64,000 nucleotides of DNA from Thermoleptolyngbya sichuanensis A183 (GTDB taxonomy: Bacteria > Cyanobacteriota > Cyanobacteriia > Elainellales > Elainellaceae): contig NZ_CP053661.1 of NCBI RefSeq assembly GCF_013177315.1, positions 372,001 through 436,000 on the forward strand, in the 5' to 3' direction. Under the pieces are notes generated by a model that was not told the origin of the DNA, searched no databases, and was given only the letters and a program-made list of their open reading frames with translations. Made by a program: the position numbers and the translations under genes. This document shows, one piece after another, positions 34,334 through 42,568 of the stretch (positions are counted from its first letter, which is position 1; every line of letters starts with the position of its first letter).

Positions 34334-35257
34334 TCATCCTCCCCTCACCGCCTCGCTGCGCCAATTCCATGCCCACTGGCGATCGCCCTCTCCTAGCGGC
34401 GTGGCAAACTCCACCGAGCGCACCTGCTGCCCTGGCAGCGGTTTTACGCCCTGCGTGATTTGGTGAATCACCCACAGGCTGTCGGTTTGCACCGCGCCAA
34501 ACCCGGCCTTGCCCATCCAGGCATCGACGCTGCCTGCGGCGTAGGCTTTGATGTAGGGTTCTTCAAAAATTTCCGCGAGCCACTCGGTCTGGCGGATCAC
34601 GCTCTGGTTGCCGTCTAGCACCAGCACTTGTCCGCCGACGGTCAGCAAGCGAAAGGCTTCCCGCAGGATGGTCTGGGCGACTTCGGGCGGCGTTTCGTGG
34701 AACAGTAGCGTGGCGGTAACGAGATCGAAGCTGGCATCGGGAAAGCCCGTCTGCTCAGCGTTTTGATGGACAAACTGGATATCGAGACGATTCCCGTAGG
34801 GATCGCTGCGCGAATCGCCCTTCGCTTTATCTTCTGCCACCGCCAGCATGTAGGGCGACAGATCCAGCCCGATCACCTCTGCCTGGGGGAACGCCCGCTT
34901 TAGCATCCGCGTCGAGGTGCCCGTGCCGCAGCCCAAGTCCAGAATTCGCCGGGGACTGCCCTGCACTCGCTCCAGCAGCGCCTTGCGAACCCAGGTTTCG
35001 TTCGGCGGCAGTGCGTATTGCGTAATCGGGTCGTAGGACAGCGCCGCTTCTAGGCTGAGATAGCCACCCTCGATGCTGTGAAAATTCTGGCTGCTGTAAT
35101 AGCTGGGGTATTCTACCGCTGGGTTGCGGAGGCGATCGCTCTCTTGCTGCCAATCGCGACTCTGGTAATAGCGCAGAATCGCGTCCCGGTCGATCAGGAA
35201 GGTTTTGACGACCGGAGCCAGAAATCGCTCAAAAATGGTGTCATTGCGGACAGGCAT
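34334..35257 (-). CDS. Class I SAM-dependent methyltransferase with inserted in-frame repeat
   Basis: The ATG at 35257 gives 307 residues. The SAM-binding motif I is ILDLGCGTGTSTRML (about residues 108-122). Motif II follows as AEVIGLDLSPYML, and FDLVTATLLFHE matches the motif IV region. Between the motif II helix and the next strand, bases 34787-34819 insert GDSRSDPYGNR, an in-frame copy of a repeat also found at 6104. The family looks like small-molecule or lipid methyltransferases. Directly downstream of the BtaA-like gene, it could methylate that enzyme's aminocarboxypropyl product, as BtaB does in betaine-lipid synthesis. That role is inferred from context only. Confidence 0.82.
   Translation of the reverse strand: MPVRNDTIFERFLAPVVKTFLIDRDAILRYYQSRDWQQESDRLRNPAVEYPSYYSSQNFHSIEGGYLSLEAALSYDPITQYALPPNETWVRKALLERVQGSPRRILDLGCGTGTSTRMLKRAFPQAEVIGLDLSPYMLAVAEDKAKGDSRSDPYGNRLDIQFVHQNAEQTGFPDASFDLVTATLLFHETPPEVAQTILREAFRLLTVGGQVLVLDGNQSVIRQTEWLAEIFEEPYIKAYAAGSVDAWMGKAGFGAVQTDSLWVIHQITQGVKPLPGQQVRSVEFATPLGEGDRQWAWNWRSEAVRGG
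34787..34819 (-). repeat. 33-bp in-frame coding repeat, copy 2
   Basis: 30/33 identical to 6104-6136, same reading frame, encoding GDSRSDPYGNR inside the methyltransferase. Confidence 0.85.
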
Positions 35258-35399
35258 AGGGCGATCGCGCCTCAAACGCGCCTCCAGGAGTTGAGTGCAG
35301 TCGTTTCGATTCTTGTTTGTAACGAATTGTTATATCAAGATTGTACCCCGATTCTACGGGTCAACAAGCAGGCTCCAGCACCCTTGCAAGCCTCTAGAA

Positions 35400-36593
35400 C
35401 TAGCAGATTTCCTCGACCACGAAAGCACTGTAGAAAAAGGCTTTGTCTTGGCGGTGCAGGGCTTCGGCCAGTTCGGGCAGGGGGCGCAGTTGATCTGCCA
35501 TCCCCTCTGGTCGGCTGCGGGGAGCCAGCATATTCCAATACACCAAGCGGCCGCCCGGTTTGCCCACTTGCGCCAGCCGATGCAGCAGGTGGTAATAGTT
35601 GGGCAGCGACAGATACTCGAAAATGTCGCTTAGGTTAAAGCGGGCGATCGCCCCGTGGGGCAGGCGCTTCAGATAATCTTCTACCGAGCAGCAGTGCCAC
35701 TCCAGTCGATGCAGGTTGGCCCGAATCGTGTCAAAGTGTTCGGGCTGAAGCGCGAGGGGTAGCGCCGTCAGATGTTGACCCGTAAGAATCCATTGCAAAT
35801 AGGGATTTTCAGCGGGGTCGAGCTGGGTGAGGGCGTAGCGGGTGCGGCTGAGGATGCGGCTAGCCACGTCGCCGTCTACATACTTGAAGAAGCTGGGGTC
35901 GCGCCCCATCCGCCCCATCACCAGCCGCGAAAAGAAAATCCGAAACATCAGCCGCCAGCGCCAAGTGTCCCACTCGCGCCGATAAAACCGCTCACACTGC
36001 TCCGGCGGGCCGCCCTCTAACAGCCGCATCACTTGGCGGCGCGAGTGAACCAGCGGCAGCACGCGGCGGCGAAACAGGTCAAAATAGCGCTCGAATTTGC
36101 CTGCGTGCCCGATACCCCGCTCGATCTCGGCTGGATGGGTATCCCAGAAGTAGCACACATCTGGCGAAAGCTGGCTGCGGCAGCGCTGGTAAAGTTCCGG
36201 TCGGTTGCGGCCCGGACGCGAGCCAATCAGCACCAGCAGTTCCTCATGCTCTAGCTCACGGTAGGCCGCGACCCGCAGTTCCAAACACGCCAACTGCGCC
36301 GGGCTGAGGTCGAGAGCGATGACTCGCGCCGGGTCTTGGGTAAGCATGGCCAGGGCATTGTCTCCCGCAGAGGCGATCGCCAGACAAGTGTCGCCGGGGC
36401 GGATATCCAGCGCCTCCAGCAAAATTTCGGCATCTTCCCAACACTGGGCGTAGCGGATATAGGAAAAGTCGGCCCGGCGCTGCACCTCTGAGGCAGCCTG
36501 GGGCAGGGGAGCCTGCGGTATGGATTTTCGGGGCGCATGGCCACTCAAGTCGCCCGTTGGTTCCTCGGTTTCGTCGTCTACTCTACTCAACAT
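35400..36593 (-). CDS. DUF3419 / BtaA-like 3-amino-3-carboxypropyltransferase
   Basis: A 397-residue protein. YIRYAQCWEDAEILLEALDI (about residues 45-64) and CLAIASAGDNALAML, followed by VIALDLSPAQLACLELR, are the BtaA/DUF3419 SAM-binding landmarks. BtaA transfers the 3-amino-3-carboxypropyl group of SAM to diacylglycerol in betaine-lipid synthesis. Conserved blocks FYRREWDTWRWR, FNLSDIFEYLS and LVYWNMLAPR also fit. The ATG overlaps the stop of the PPDK-like gene by 7 bp (ATGTTGA), so the two are translationally coupled. The methyltransferase follows by 142 bp. The acceptor lipid is unknown; classical betaine lipids are not a standard cyanobacterial component. Confidence 0.85.
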   Translation of the reverse strand: MLSRVDDETEEPTGDLSGHAPRKSIPQAPLPQAASEVQRRADFSYIRYAQCWEDAEILLEALDIRPGDTCLAIASAGDNALAMLTQDPARVIALDLSPAQLACLELRVAAYRELEHEELLVLIGSRPGRNRPELYQRCRSQLSPDVCYFWDTHPAEIERGIGHAGKFERYFDLFRRRVLPLVHSRRQVMRLLEGGPPEQCERFYRREWDTWRWRLMFRIFFSRLVMGRMGRDPSFFKYVDGDVASRILSRTRYALTQLDPAENPYLQWILTGQHLTALPLALQPEHFDTIRANLHRLEWHCCSVEDYLKRLPHGAIARFNLSDIFEYLSLPNYYHLLHRLAQVGKPGGRLVYWNMLAPRSRPEGMADQLRPLPELAEALHRQDKAFFYSAFVVEEIC

Positions 36594-39145
36594 ACACCTG
36601 CGCCCTCCTGAGACGCTTCGACGGTGGAAGCCCGCAAGATGGTTCCCGTGCTGCCGTCCATTTCCACCCAGTCGCCCGTTTGCAGCGCCGTGGTCACGCC
36701 GGGAATCGACACAATTGCTGGAATGCCCATCTCCCGCGCCACAATTGCCGCATGGGACAGCAGACTGCCCCTTTCCACCAATACGCCCGCCGCCGCCGGA
36801 AACAGCATGATCCAGCCCGGATCGGTGCGTTCGGCCACCAGGATGCTGCCCGGTTTTAGTACGGCGGTTTTGGGGTCGGTAATGACCTGCACCGGAGCGC
36901 GGACGCGGCCAGGGCAGCAGCCCAACCCTTGCAGGGTGCTGGCGTTTTGCGGCATTTGGGAACTGGCGGGTTGGGGAGTTGGCAACTGGAGGCGATCGCC
37001 CGGTGGGGGCAATTCTCGATAGCGGTCGAATTCGGCGCGACGGACATGCACCAGTCCCTTCAGGTCGTGGCAGGTGGCCGTGCCGTCGAGCTTGCCCAAG
37101 AGTTCCTCTAGCTCTAGATAAAAGACATCGCGGGGATCATCCAGCCAGCCCTCGGCATAAAAGCGGCGACCCAGTTCCACGGCGATGCGCCGCACCCGCC
37201 CAAACACGCGAGTCCGCTCGAAGCGCAAATTTTCGCGATCGCGCACCCGTGCCCTCGCGTTCTGAAGCACCCAGTTGAACAGGAACCGCCTCAGGGGAGC
37301 AGCCCGGAGGGACTGCTGCACCTGAGCTTCGGCGCGATGGCGCAGGGAGGGCTGGGGGACTGGGGCGATTGGCTCCATGCCGCCCTCCATGCCGCCGGAT
37401 GCTTGCCCCCTGACGGCTGCCAAACTGCCCACAGAGCGCAGGAGCATCAGCGGATCGTCCTGCAATGTGGGGCTTTCAAGCTTTAGTTCTTCTAGGCAGC
37501 GATCGCCAAATTTGGCCAAGTAATCCTCATATTGCGCCTGAAATGCAGGAAAGGCAGAGAGCTTGGCGCGAATGTCCCAGAGGGAACCCCGTTGCAGCAA
37601 CTCGACAAGGGCAGGCGACTGGGCAGCGGTGTGGGCCATCTGCTGAATGCGGCGGGCGGGTTCGGCGCTGATCATGCCGCCTTCGCCGCTGATCAGGTCG
37701 TTTTGCAGGGTTCCGGCAGCGTCGCCACACCAAGCGGCGGTGAGCTTTCGCAGCACGCCGTAAAAGATCATGGCGAAGAAGTCGTTCACAAGGGGCGCAT
37801 CCCAGCGGGTCAAAAGCTGGCGCTCTAGATCGTAGTAATGGGCGACGAGTTCTTCGGCACTGCGAGTGTCTAGCGAGGCAGCGGGCAGGCTGAGGGCCGC
37901 ATCCAGACGAGCATAAAATCGGCGAATCTGATCCGGTAAGGTTAGATAATTTTTCACCAGACCCAGCAGCGTTTTGACCAGACGCAGGCTATCGCGAATC
38001 TTATCCTGGGCAGTGGCCTGCTGGAGCGTGGCGAGGACATCGGCAGGAAGCTCCTCCTTCACGCCCATCATCTGTTCCATAAAGCGGCGATTTACCTGGA
38101 ATCCGGGCAGCAGCGCCAGCACGCGATACCAGTTCAGCAAGTTGTAGTAAATCCGCCCCTGCACCAGCCCCAGCAGACAGCGGAAGGTGGAGTCCTGCTG
38201 GGCGATCGCCCCTTCCGCAACGCCCATCATCCGGCAAAATTCTCGATACACCGCTTCGTAGGCGCGGCGGGCAAAGGAAAAGGTGAGCGGCGTGGTGATG
38301 CCACCGTAGCTCTCAGCAATGTTGCTGTTGTCCCAGATGACCAAGCGGCTGTCGGGGTCGGGCTGGCCGCGCAGGGTAGTGATGGGGCGCGATTGCAGGA
38401 GGTAAAGCCGGCCCTGGGCGATCGCCCATTCGATATCCTGCGGGCAGGCAAAGTGGCGCTCGGCGCAGCGGGCAAGCTGGGCAATGTCGCGCACCTGCGC
38501 CAGAGTCAGCACTGGGTTTGCGGGGTCTTGCGGTTGCGCGGAGAGAATTTCGCCGCCCCGATTCACCGTCCAGGTGTCTGCATCCGACTCGCCAGAGACG
38601 AGGGTTTCGCCCACGCCCCGCACCGCCGACACCACCGCCACGCCCCGCTGATGGGTAATCGGGTTGGCGCTGAACGCCACGCCAGCCAGCTCTGCACTCA
38701 CCATGCGCTGCACCAGCACGGCCGGCGGTGGGGGCGGTTCCGTTAGCCCATGCTCGCGGCGATAGGCGAGCAGGCGATCGCTCGTCGCCGATTGCCACAC
38801 CTGCACAATGCGATCGCCCACTTGCTCCGGCGGCACAAACAAATAGCTCTCTAGCTGCCCCGCAAACGACAGCGTTGCGCCATCCTCCTCCACCGCCGAT
38901 GAGCGCACGGCGACGAGTTCCCCCTGGGGACACAAGCGGGCGATCGCCGCCCCCAGTTCTGCCCTCACCGCCTCGGTCAGCGCGACTCCCTGCCCTGCGG
39001 TGAACGCTTCCGGCGACACCACAAACCAGTCGGGAATCGGAAACTCGCCCGTTGCGGAATGCTGCAAATCGTAGAGCGATCGCGCCTTGCCGCCGAGTTG
39101 ATCAGGCGGGAGGTCGGGGTCAGCAGAAAAGAGGATAAAAGACAT
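36587..39145 (-). CDS. PEP-synthase/rifampin-phosphotransferase-like enzyme (PPDK_N + His mobile domain)
   Basis: The ATG at 39145 gives 852 residues; an upstream in-frame start would add a low-complexity segment from the purine/pyrimidine tract. The N-terminal ATP-grasp domain (about residues 1-290) shows LGGKARSLYDL, VRSSAVEEDG, VQRMV and LLQSRPITT. A central domain of about 430 residues, without a recognised fold, could bind an acceptor. The C-terminal swivelling domain carries catalytic H798 (GSLLSHAAIVAREMGIPAIV). The layout and length match rifampin phosphotransferases, which use ATP and a phospho-His to phosphorylate a hydroxyl acceptor. It overlaps the BtaA-like gene by 7 bp. Confidence 0.85.
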   Translation of the reverse strand: MSFILFSADPDLPPDQLGGKARSLYDLQHSATGEFPIPDWFVVSPEAFTAGQGVALTEAVRAELGAAIARLCPQGELVAVRSSAVEEDGATLSFAGQLESYLFVPPEQVGDRIVQVWQSATSDRLLAYRREHGLTEPPPPPAVLVQRMVSAELAGVAFSANPITHQRGVAVVSAVRGVGETLVSGESDADTWTVNRGGEILSAQPQDPANPVLTLAQVRDIAQLARCAERHFACPQDIEWAIAQGRLYLLQSRPITTLRGQPDPDSRLVIWDNSNIAESYGGITTPLTFSFARRAYEAVYREFCRMMGVAEGAIAQQDSTFRCLLGLVQGRIYYNLLNWYRVLALLPGFQVNRRFMEQMMGVKEELPADVLATLQQATAQDKIRDSLRLVKTLLGLVKNYLTLPDQIRRFYARLDAALSLPAASLDTRSAEELVAHYYDLERQLLTRWDAPLVNDFFAMIFYGVLRKLTAAWCGDAAGTLQNDLISGEGGMISAEPARRIQQMAHTAAQSPALVELLQRGSLWDIRAKLSAFPAFQAQYEDYLAKFGDRCLEELKLESPTLQDDPLMLLRSVGSLAAVRGQASGGMEGGMEPIAPVPQPSLRHRAEAQVQQSLRAAPLRRFLFNWVLQNARARVRDRENLRFERTRVFGRVRRIAVELGRRFYAEGWLDDPRDVFYLELEELLGKLDGTATCHDLKGLVHVRRAEFDRYRELPPPGDRLQLPTPQPASSQMPQNASTLQGLGCCPGRVRAPVQVITDPKTAVLKPGSILVAERTDPGWIMLFPAAAGVLVERGSLLSHAAIVAREMGIPAIVSIPGVTTALQTGDWVEMDGSTGTILRASTVEASQEGAGVC

Positions 39146-39310
39146 AAGGGAGAGGGAGAGGGAGAGGGAAAAATGGAATAAAGAAAAACGAAAAAGGAAA
39201 AATGGATCTTCGCTCTTCATTCTTCATTCTTCGCTTTTCTCTCTTCGTTCTTCGTTCTTCGTTCTTCATTCTTCTCTCTTCGTTCTTCATTCTTCTCTCT
39301 TTCCCCCTCC
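39146..39310. repeat. Purine-to-pyrimidine low-complexity tract, copy 2
   Basis: Plus-strand GAGAGGGAGAGGGA and AAAAACGAAAAAGGAAAAA units change to TTCTTCGTTCTTCG units over about 165 bp. The organisation is the same as at 34205-34320. It fills the gap between the UbiA and PPDK-like genes and places its purine-rich part just upstream of the PPDK-like start. Confidence 0.8.
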
Positions 39311-39318
39311 AACACTCC

Positions 39319-40215
39319 CTACCTGACCCAGAACGGCACCAGGCCCAGAATCAGGCACACGCCCAGCACCCAAAAGCCCGTCACGCCCTGAAAGGCATCG
39401 GCCCAGGCGGGAACAGGGCGGGCAAGGAAGCGCCAGGAAGCGACCATCGCCAGGGTGAGCAGGGGCAGCACGGCCAGAACCCCCAGGGGCAGGATGCCGA
39501 CGGCGCGGGCGGCCATGAGCGTGGCGATCGCCATCAGCCAGATCACCGTCAACCATGCGATCGCGGCTCGCTGCACCCCCCACAGCGCCGTGTAGGTTTC
39601 CACACCAGGTTCCTCGTCCTGGGGAGCGCGAATTTTGCGGCCGATTTCGATGGACAGACTAATGAAATAGCTGACCCCGCAAAACCAGAGCATTCGCCAG
39701 TCGGGCAGAGCCTGGGCGATCGCCCAGTCACACGCCATTGCAAACCCCGCCATCAGCGGCAAAATCACCGCGTGGGATAGCAGATACACTACAGGACGCG
39801 CCTTGAGCCAGCGCGGGGCAAAAAACTCGCGGGTCATCAGCCCCAGATATGCCCACACCAGTCCTAGCATTCCCACCAGCGATCGCCCGACTGCAAGTGA
39901 CAGTCCCAATTGCAGCACACCTGCGGCGATCGCCACCCAACCCAACTCCGTCAGCGTCACCAAACCGCGCGGCACGGGGCGATAGGGGCGAAACTGGCGA
40001 TCGGTGTCAGCATCTTTGAACTCATCCGCAACGCGCAATTGCAGGAAAAACAGAAACAGACAAGGGAAGGCGATCGCCCATGCACCCACTGGAAACGCCG
40101 CCGCGCCCCGCACCAGCGCCCCATAGCCCACCGCCCCCGCCGCAAACGCCGCAATCAGCAGCCCGTTGGTCAGTAGGGGAAAGCGTTCTTTTTGGTAAGT
40201 CCACCAGCGGTTCAT
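39319..40215 (-). CDS. UbiA-family prenyltransferase
   Basis: A 298-residue membrane enzyme with about eight or nine hydrophobic segments. The first Asp-rich prenyl-diphosphate/Mg2+ motif is ADEFKDADTDRQFRPYRPVP (about residues 63-82), and the second is around EIGRKIRAPQDEEPGVETY (about 190-208). The family attaches prenyl groups to aromatic or polar acceptors (quinones, chlorophyll, heme, archaeal lipids). The acceptor here is unknown; the second motif differs from those of the chlorophyll and menaquinone enzymes as remembered. Its start is 15 bp after the DUF72 stop, so they are co-transcribed. Confidence 0.88.
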   Translation of the reverse strand: MNRWWTYQKERFPLLTNGLLIAAFAAGAVGYGALVRGAAAFPVGAWAIAFPCLFLFFLQLRVADEFKDADTDRQFRPYRPVPRGLVTLTELGWVAIAAGVLQLGLSLAVGRSLVGMLGLVWAYLGLMTREFFAPRWLKARPVVYLLSHAVILPLMAGFAMACDWAIAQALPDWRMLWFCGVSYFISLSIEIGRKIRAPQDEEPGVETYTALWGVQRAAIAWLTVIWLMAIATLMAARAVGILPLGVLAVLPLLTLAMVASWRFLARPVPAWADAFQGVTGFWVLGVCLILGLVPFWVR

Positions 40216-40230
40216 GGCAAAACAGGCTCA

Positions 40231-41091
40231 TCAAAACAAACTCAACTGCTGCGGTTCTTCGGGGGGTTGGGCGATCGCATCCCAGGGCAAAGGGGGCACC
40301 GGTGCGCCCGCCTGCTCTAGCCAGTATTGAAACTGTCTGGCATTGCGGGGAGAATGTTCCTCCACGGGGCAATGGATAAATAAGTAAACTCGCTTGTCGG
40401 CTTGCAGCCATTCGGTGATTTGCCGTGCCCAGTCCTGAAAGTAAGGTTCGTTGAAGTCGAGGCTGGGATGGCTAATGTAGCGAATCAGCGCCGTGTCGGT
40501 GGTGAGGGTTTTGTGGAGCGGAACACGGGGCTTTTTGCGCTCCGACCGGATCTGGGGGTCGTCGGGGCAGTCGTAAATCGGGCGCGTGTCGAGTAAGACG
40601 CGGCTCGTGTGGTAGCCTGCCAGCAGATACGTTAGCTCGATGGTATTGACCTCTCGAAACCAGTCCAAATGCCGGACTTCAACGGCCAGCTCGGCGCGGT
40701 CGTGGGGCCAGCCCGCCAGAAATGCCCGCAGGTCGTCTTGCTGGGCAGGGCCATAGCTGGGCGGAAGCTGGAGAAACATCGGGCCGAGGCGATCGCCCAG
40801 TCCTGCCATGCGATCCAAAAAGGCGATCGCCGCTGGCAGTTGCGGAGCCAGCAAGCCCTGATGCGACACATCGCGCGGCAGCTTAGGGCAAAAGTGAAAC
40901 CCCGCAGGCGTGTCCATCACCCAACGCTGCACGGTCTGCTCGTCGGGCGTGGAATAAAAGGTGGTGTTGCCTTCCACGGTTGTAAACCGCTGCCCATAAA
41001 GCCGCAGAAAATCCGCCGACCGACTCCCGCTGGGATACAATCCGCCCACCCAGGCTTTATATGCCCAAATCGCGCAGCCAATCCGAAACAT
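40231..41091 (-). CDS. DUF72 (YecE-like) TIM-barrel protein
   Basis: A 286-residue soluble protein. FRIGCAIWAYKAWVGGLYP at the N-terminus, TTVEGNTTFYSTPDEQTVQRW, and PAGFHFCPKLPRDVSH are DUF72 landmarks. The family has a TIM-barrel fold and an unestablished reaction. The ATG is at 41091. It is the first gene of the minus-strand cluster (15 bp to the UbiA gene). It may be a passenger, since DUF72 proteins are widespread outside lipid clusters. Confidence 0.87.
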   Translation of the reverse strand: MFRIGCAIWAYKAWVGGLYPSGSRSADFLRLYGQRFTTVEGNTTFYSTPDEQTVQRWVMDTPAGFHFCPKLPRDVSHQGLLAPQLPAAIAFLDRMAGLGDRLGPMFLQLPPSYGPAQQDDLRAFLAGWPHDRAELAVEVRHLDWFREVNTIELTYLLAGYHTSRVLLDTRPIYDCPDDPQIRSERKKPRVPLHKTLTTDTALIRYISHPSLDFNEPYFQDWARQITEWLQADKRVYLFIHCPVEEHSPRNARQFQYWLEQAGAPVPPLPWDAIAQPPEEPQQLSLF

Positions 41092-41416
41092 AGCGAAACC
41101 GCAGGGGTTGCGAGTAGGTTAAGTATTCAAGAACAGTATTCAAGAATAAAACGGCCCTCTGCTTTTTAACGCTAACATCTGATTCAGACGGAATGAGCGA
41201 TCGCCCTTCTTTCAATCGCTATATCCTTGGCGCAGCCTTTTGGCGATCGCCCTCATTTTGCAGCACCAACACTTCTGGGCGATCGCCCCCATTGATTTTG
41301 ACTGATTTTGATTTTGACTGATTTTGACCCCGGACTGCGAAATGTTCGTCCACAAGGGCTTTGTGAGGTTCATCCTCCACGATTGGCTCAGTGCCACAAA
41401 CGGCTCTGGAAGTCTT
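41092..41416. other. Intergenic region rich in HIP1 and GATTTTGA repeats
   Basis: It contains several HIP1 sites, and a tandem GATTTTGACTGATTTTGA duplication lies around 41296-41330. No gene was recognised between dnaN and DUF72. The promoter of the cluster is expected here. Confidence 0.5.
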
Positions 41417-42568
41417 TCAACTCCGGATCTGAATGGGCATCACCAGATAGGTCATTTTCAGTCCACCCAGCGGCGTTAGAATTGCCGGACTCGTCGCCGT
41501 GTTGCACTGCATCTGCACCTCACTCGTGTTCAGCGCCTTCAGCCCTTCCAGCAGATAGCGGACGTTGAAGGCAATATCTAAACTATCGCCAGAGATCTGG
41601 GCCGGAAGCGCCTCGCGACCGCTACCCACGTCTGGCGCATCGACAGAAATCACCACTTCTTGCCCCGCAGTATCCAGGCTAAATTTCACGATGTTGTTTT
41701 TCTTGTCGGCCAGTACAGAAATACGCTCCAGCGCCCCAATCAGCAGCTTGCGCTCGACGGTCATCTGGCGCGAAAACTGACGAGGAATCAACTGGCGATA
41801 GTTGGGATACTGCCCTTCCAGCAGGCGACTGGTGAGGCGCTGATTGTCCCATTGAAACAGCAGTTGTCCCTGGTCAAATCGGAGGGCGATCGCCTCTCCT
41901 GCTGGGTGCAGTTGCAGCATCCGCTCCAGTTCCCGCAGTGCCTTGCCAGGAACCGTGACATCAAACGCCGTTTCAGCCCCACCATCTGCGGCCCCGTCTG
42001 CTGCGTCCGACTTCACGGTATTCACCACCGATAGCCGGTGTCCATCCGTCGCCGCAAACTCCATCTCATCAGCGGCTACTGCGATATGCACCCCCGTCAG
42101 CACTTGCTTGGTTTCATCTGTGCTAGCCGCAAACAGCGCCCCCCGCAGCCCATCGATCAATTGCTCCACCGGCAAATAGACCGCTTCCCCTGACTCCACC
42201 GTCGGCAATTCTGGATATTCGGTCGCGTCGAGGCCCTGCACCTGGTAGCGGCCCAGCGCCGAAGTCAGTGTGGCAAGGCTGCTGTCTGCCTCTGTACTGA
42301 GGGTGATTTCCTCATTGGGCAGGCGCGATACGATATCGCTCAGCAGCTTGGCGGGTAGCGTCAGCAGGCCCCCCTCTTCCACCTGCGCCGAAAAGCTCGT
42401 CTGCACCCCCAGGCTCAGGTCAAACCCTGTCAGGCTGATTTCCTGCTTGTCTTCGTCCGCGTGCATCAGCACGTTTGCTAGCACCGGATGACTCGGATTT
42501 GAGGGCACAGCACGGCTCACCAACGACAAGTGGGCATTGAGTTCGCTCTGTGGGCAGATAAGTTTCAT
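41417..42568 (-). CDS. dnaN: DNA polymerase III beta subunit (sliding clamp)
   Basis: A 383-residue ring-forming processivity clamp. The N-terminus MKLICPQSELNAHLSLVSRAVPS and the blocks ATDGHRLSVV and LIGALERISVLADKKNNIVKF are typical. The C-terminal LTPLGGLKMTYLVMPIQI is the family end that forms the peptide-binding pocket. A 16-residue Ala/Gly/Asp-rich loop (SDAADGAADGGAETA) after HRLSVV looks like an insertion. The ATG is at 42568. It is transcribed away from the DnaA-box cluster, as dnaN is in cyanobacteria with a known origin. Confidence 0.95.
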   Translation of the reverse strand: MKLICPQSELNAHLSLVSRAVPSNPSHPVLANVLMHADEDKQEISLTGFDLSLGVQTSFSAQVEEGGLLTLPAKLLSDIVSRLPNEEITLSTEADSSLATLTSALGRYQVQGLDATEYPELPTVESGEAVYLPVEQLIDGLRGALFAASTDETKQVLTGVHIAVAADEMEFAATDGHRLSVVNTVKSDAADGAADGGAETAFDVTVPGKALRELERMLQLHPAGEAIALRFDQGQLLFQWDNQRLTSRLLEGQYPNYRQLIPRQFSRQMTVERKLLIGALERISVLADKKNNIVKFSLDTAGQEVVISVDAPDVGSGREALPAQISGDSLDIAFNVRYLLEGLKALNTSEVQMQCNTATSPAILTPLGGLKMTYLVMPIQIRS

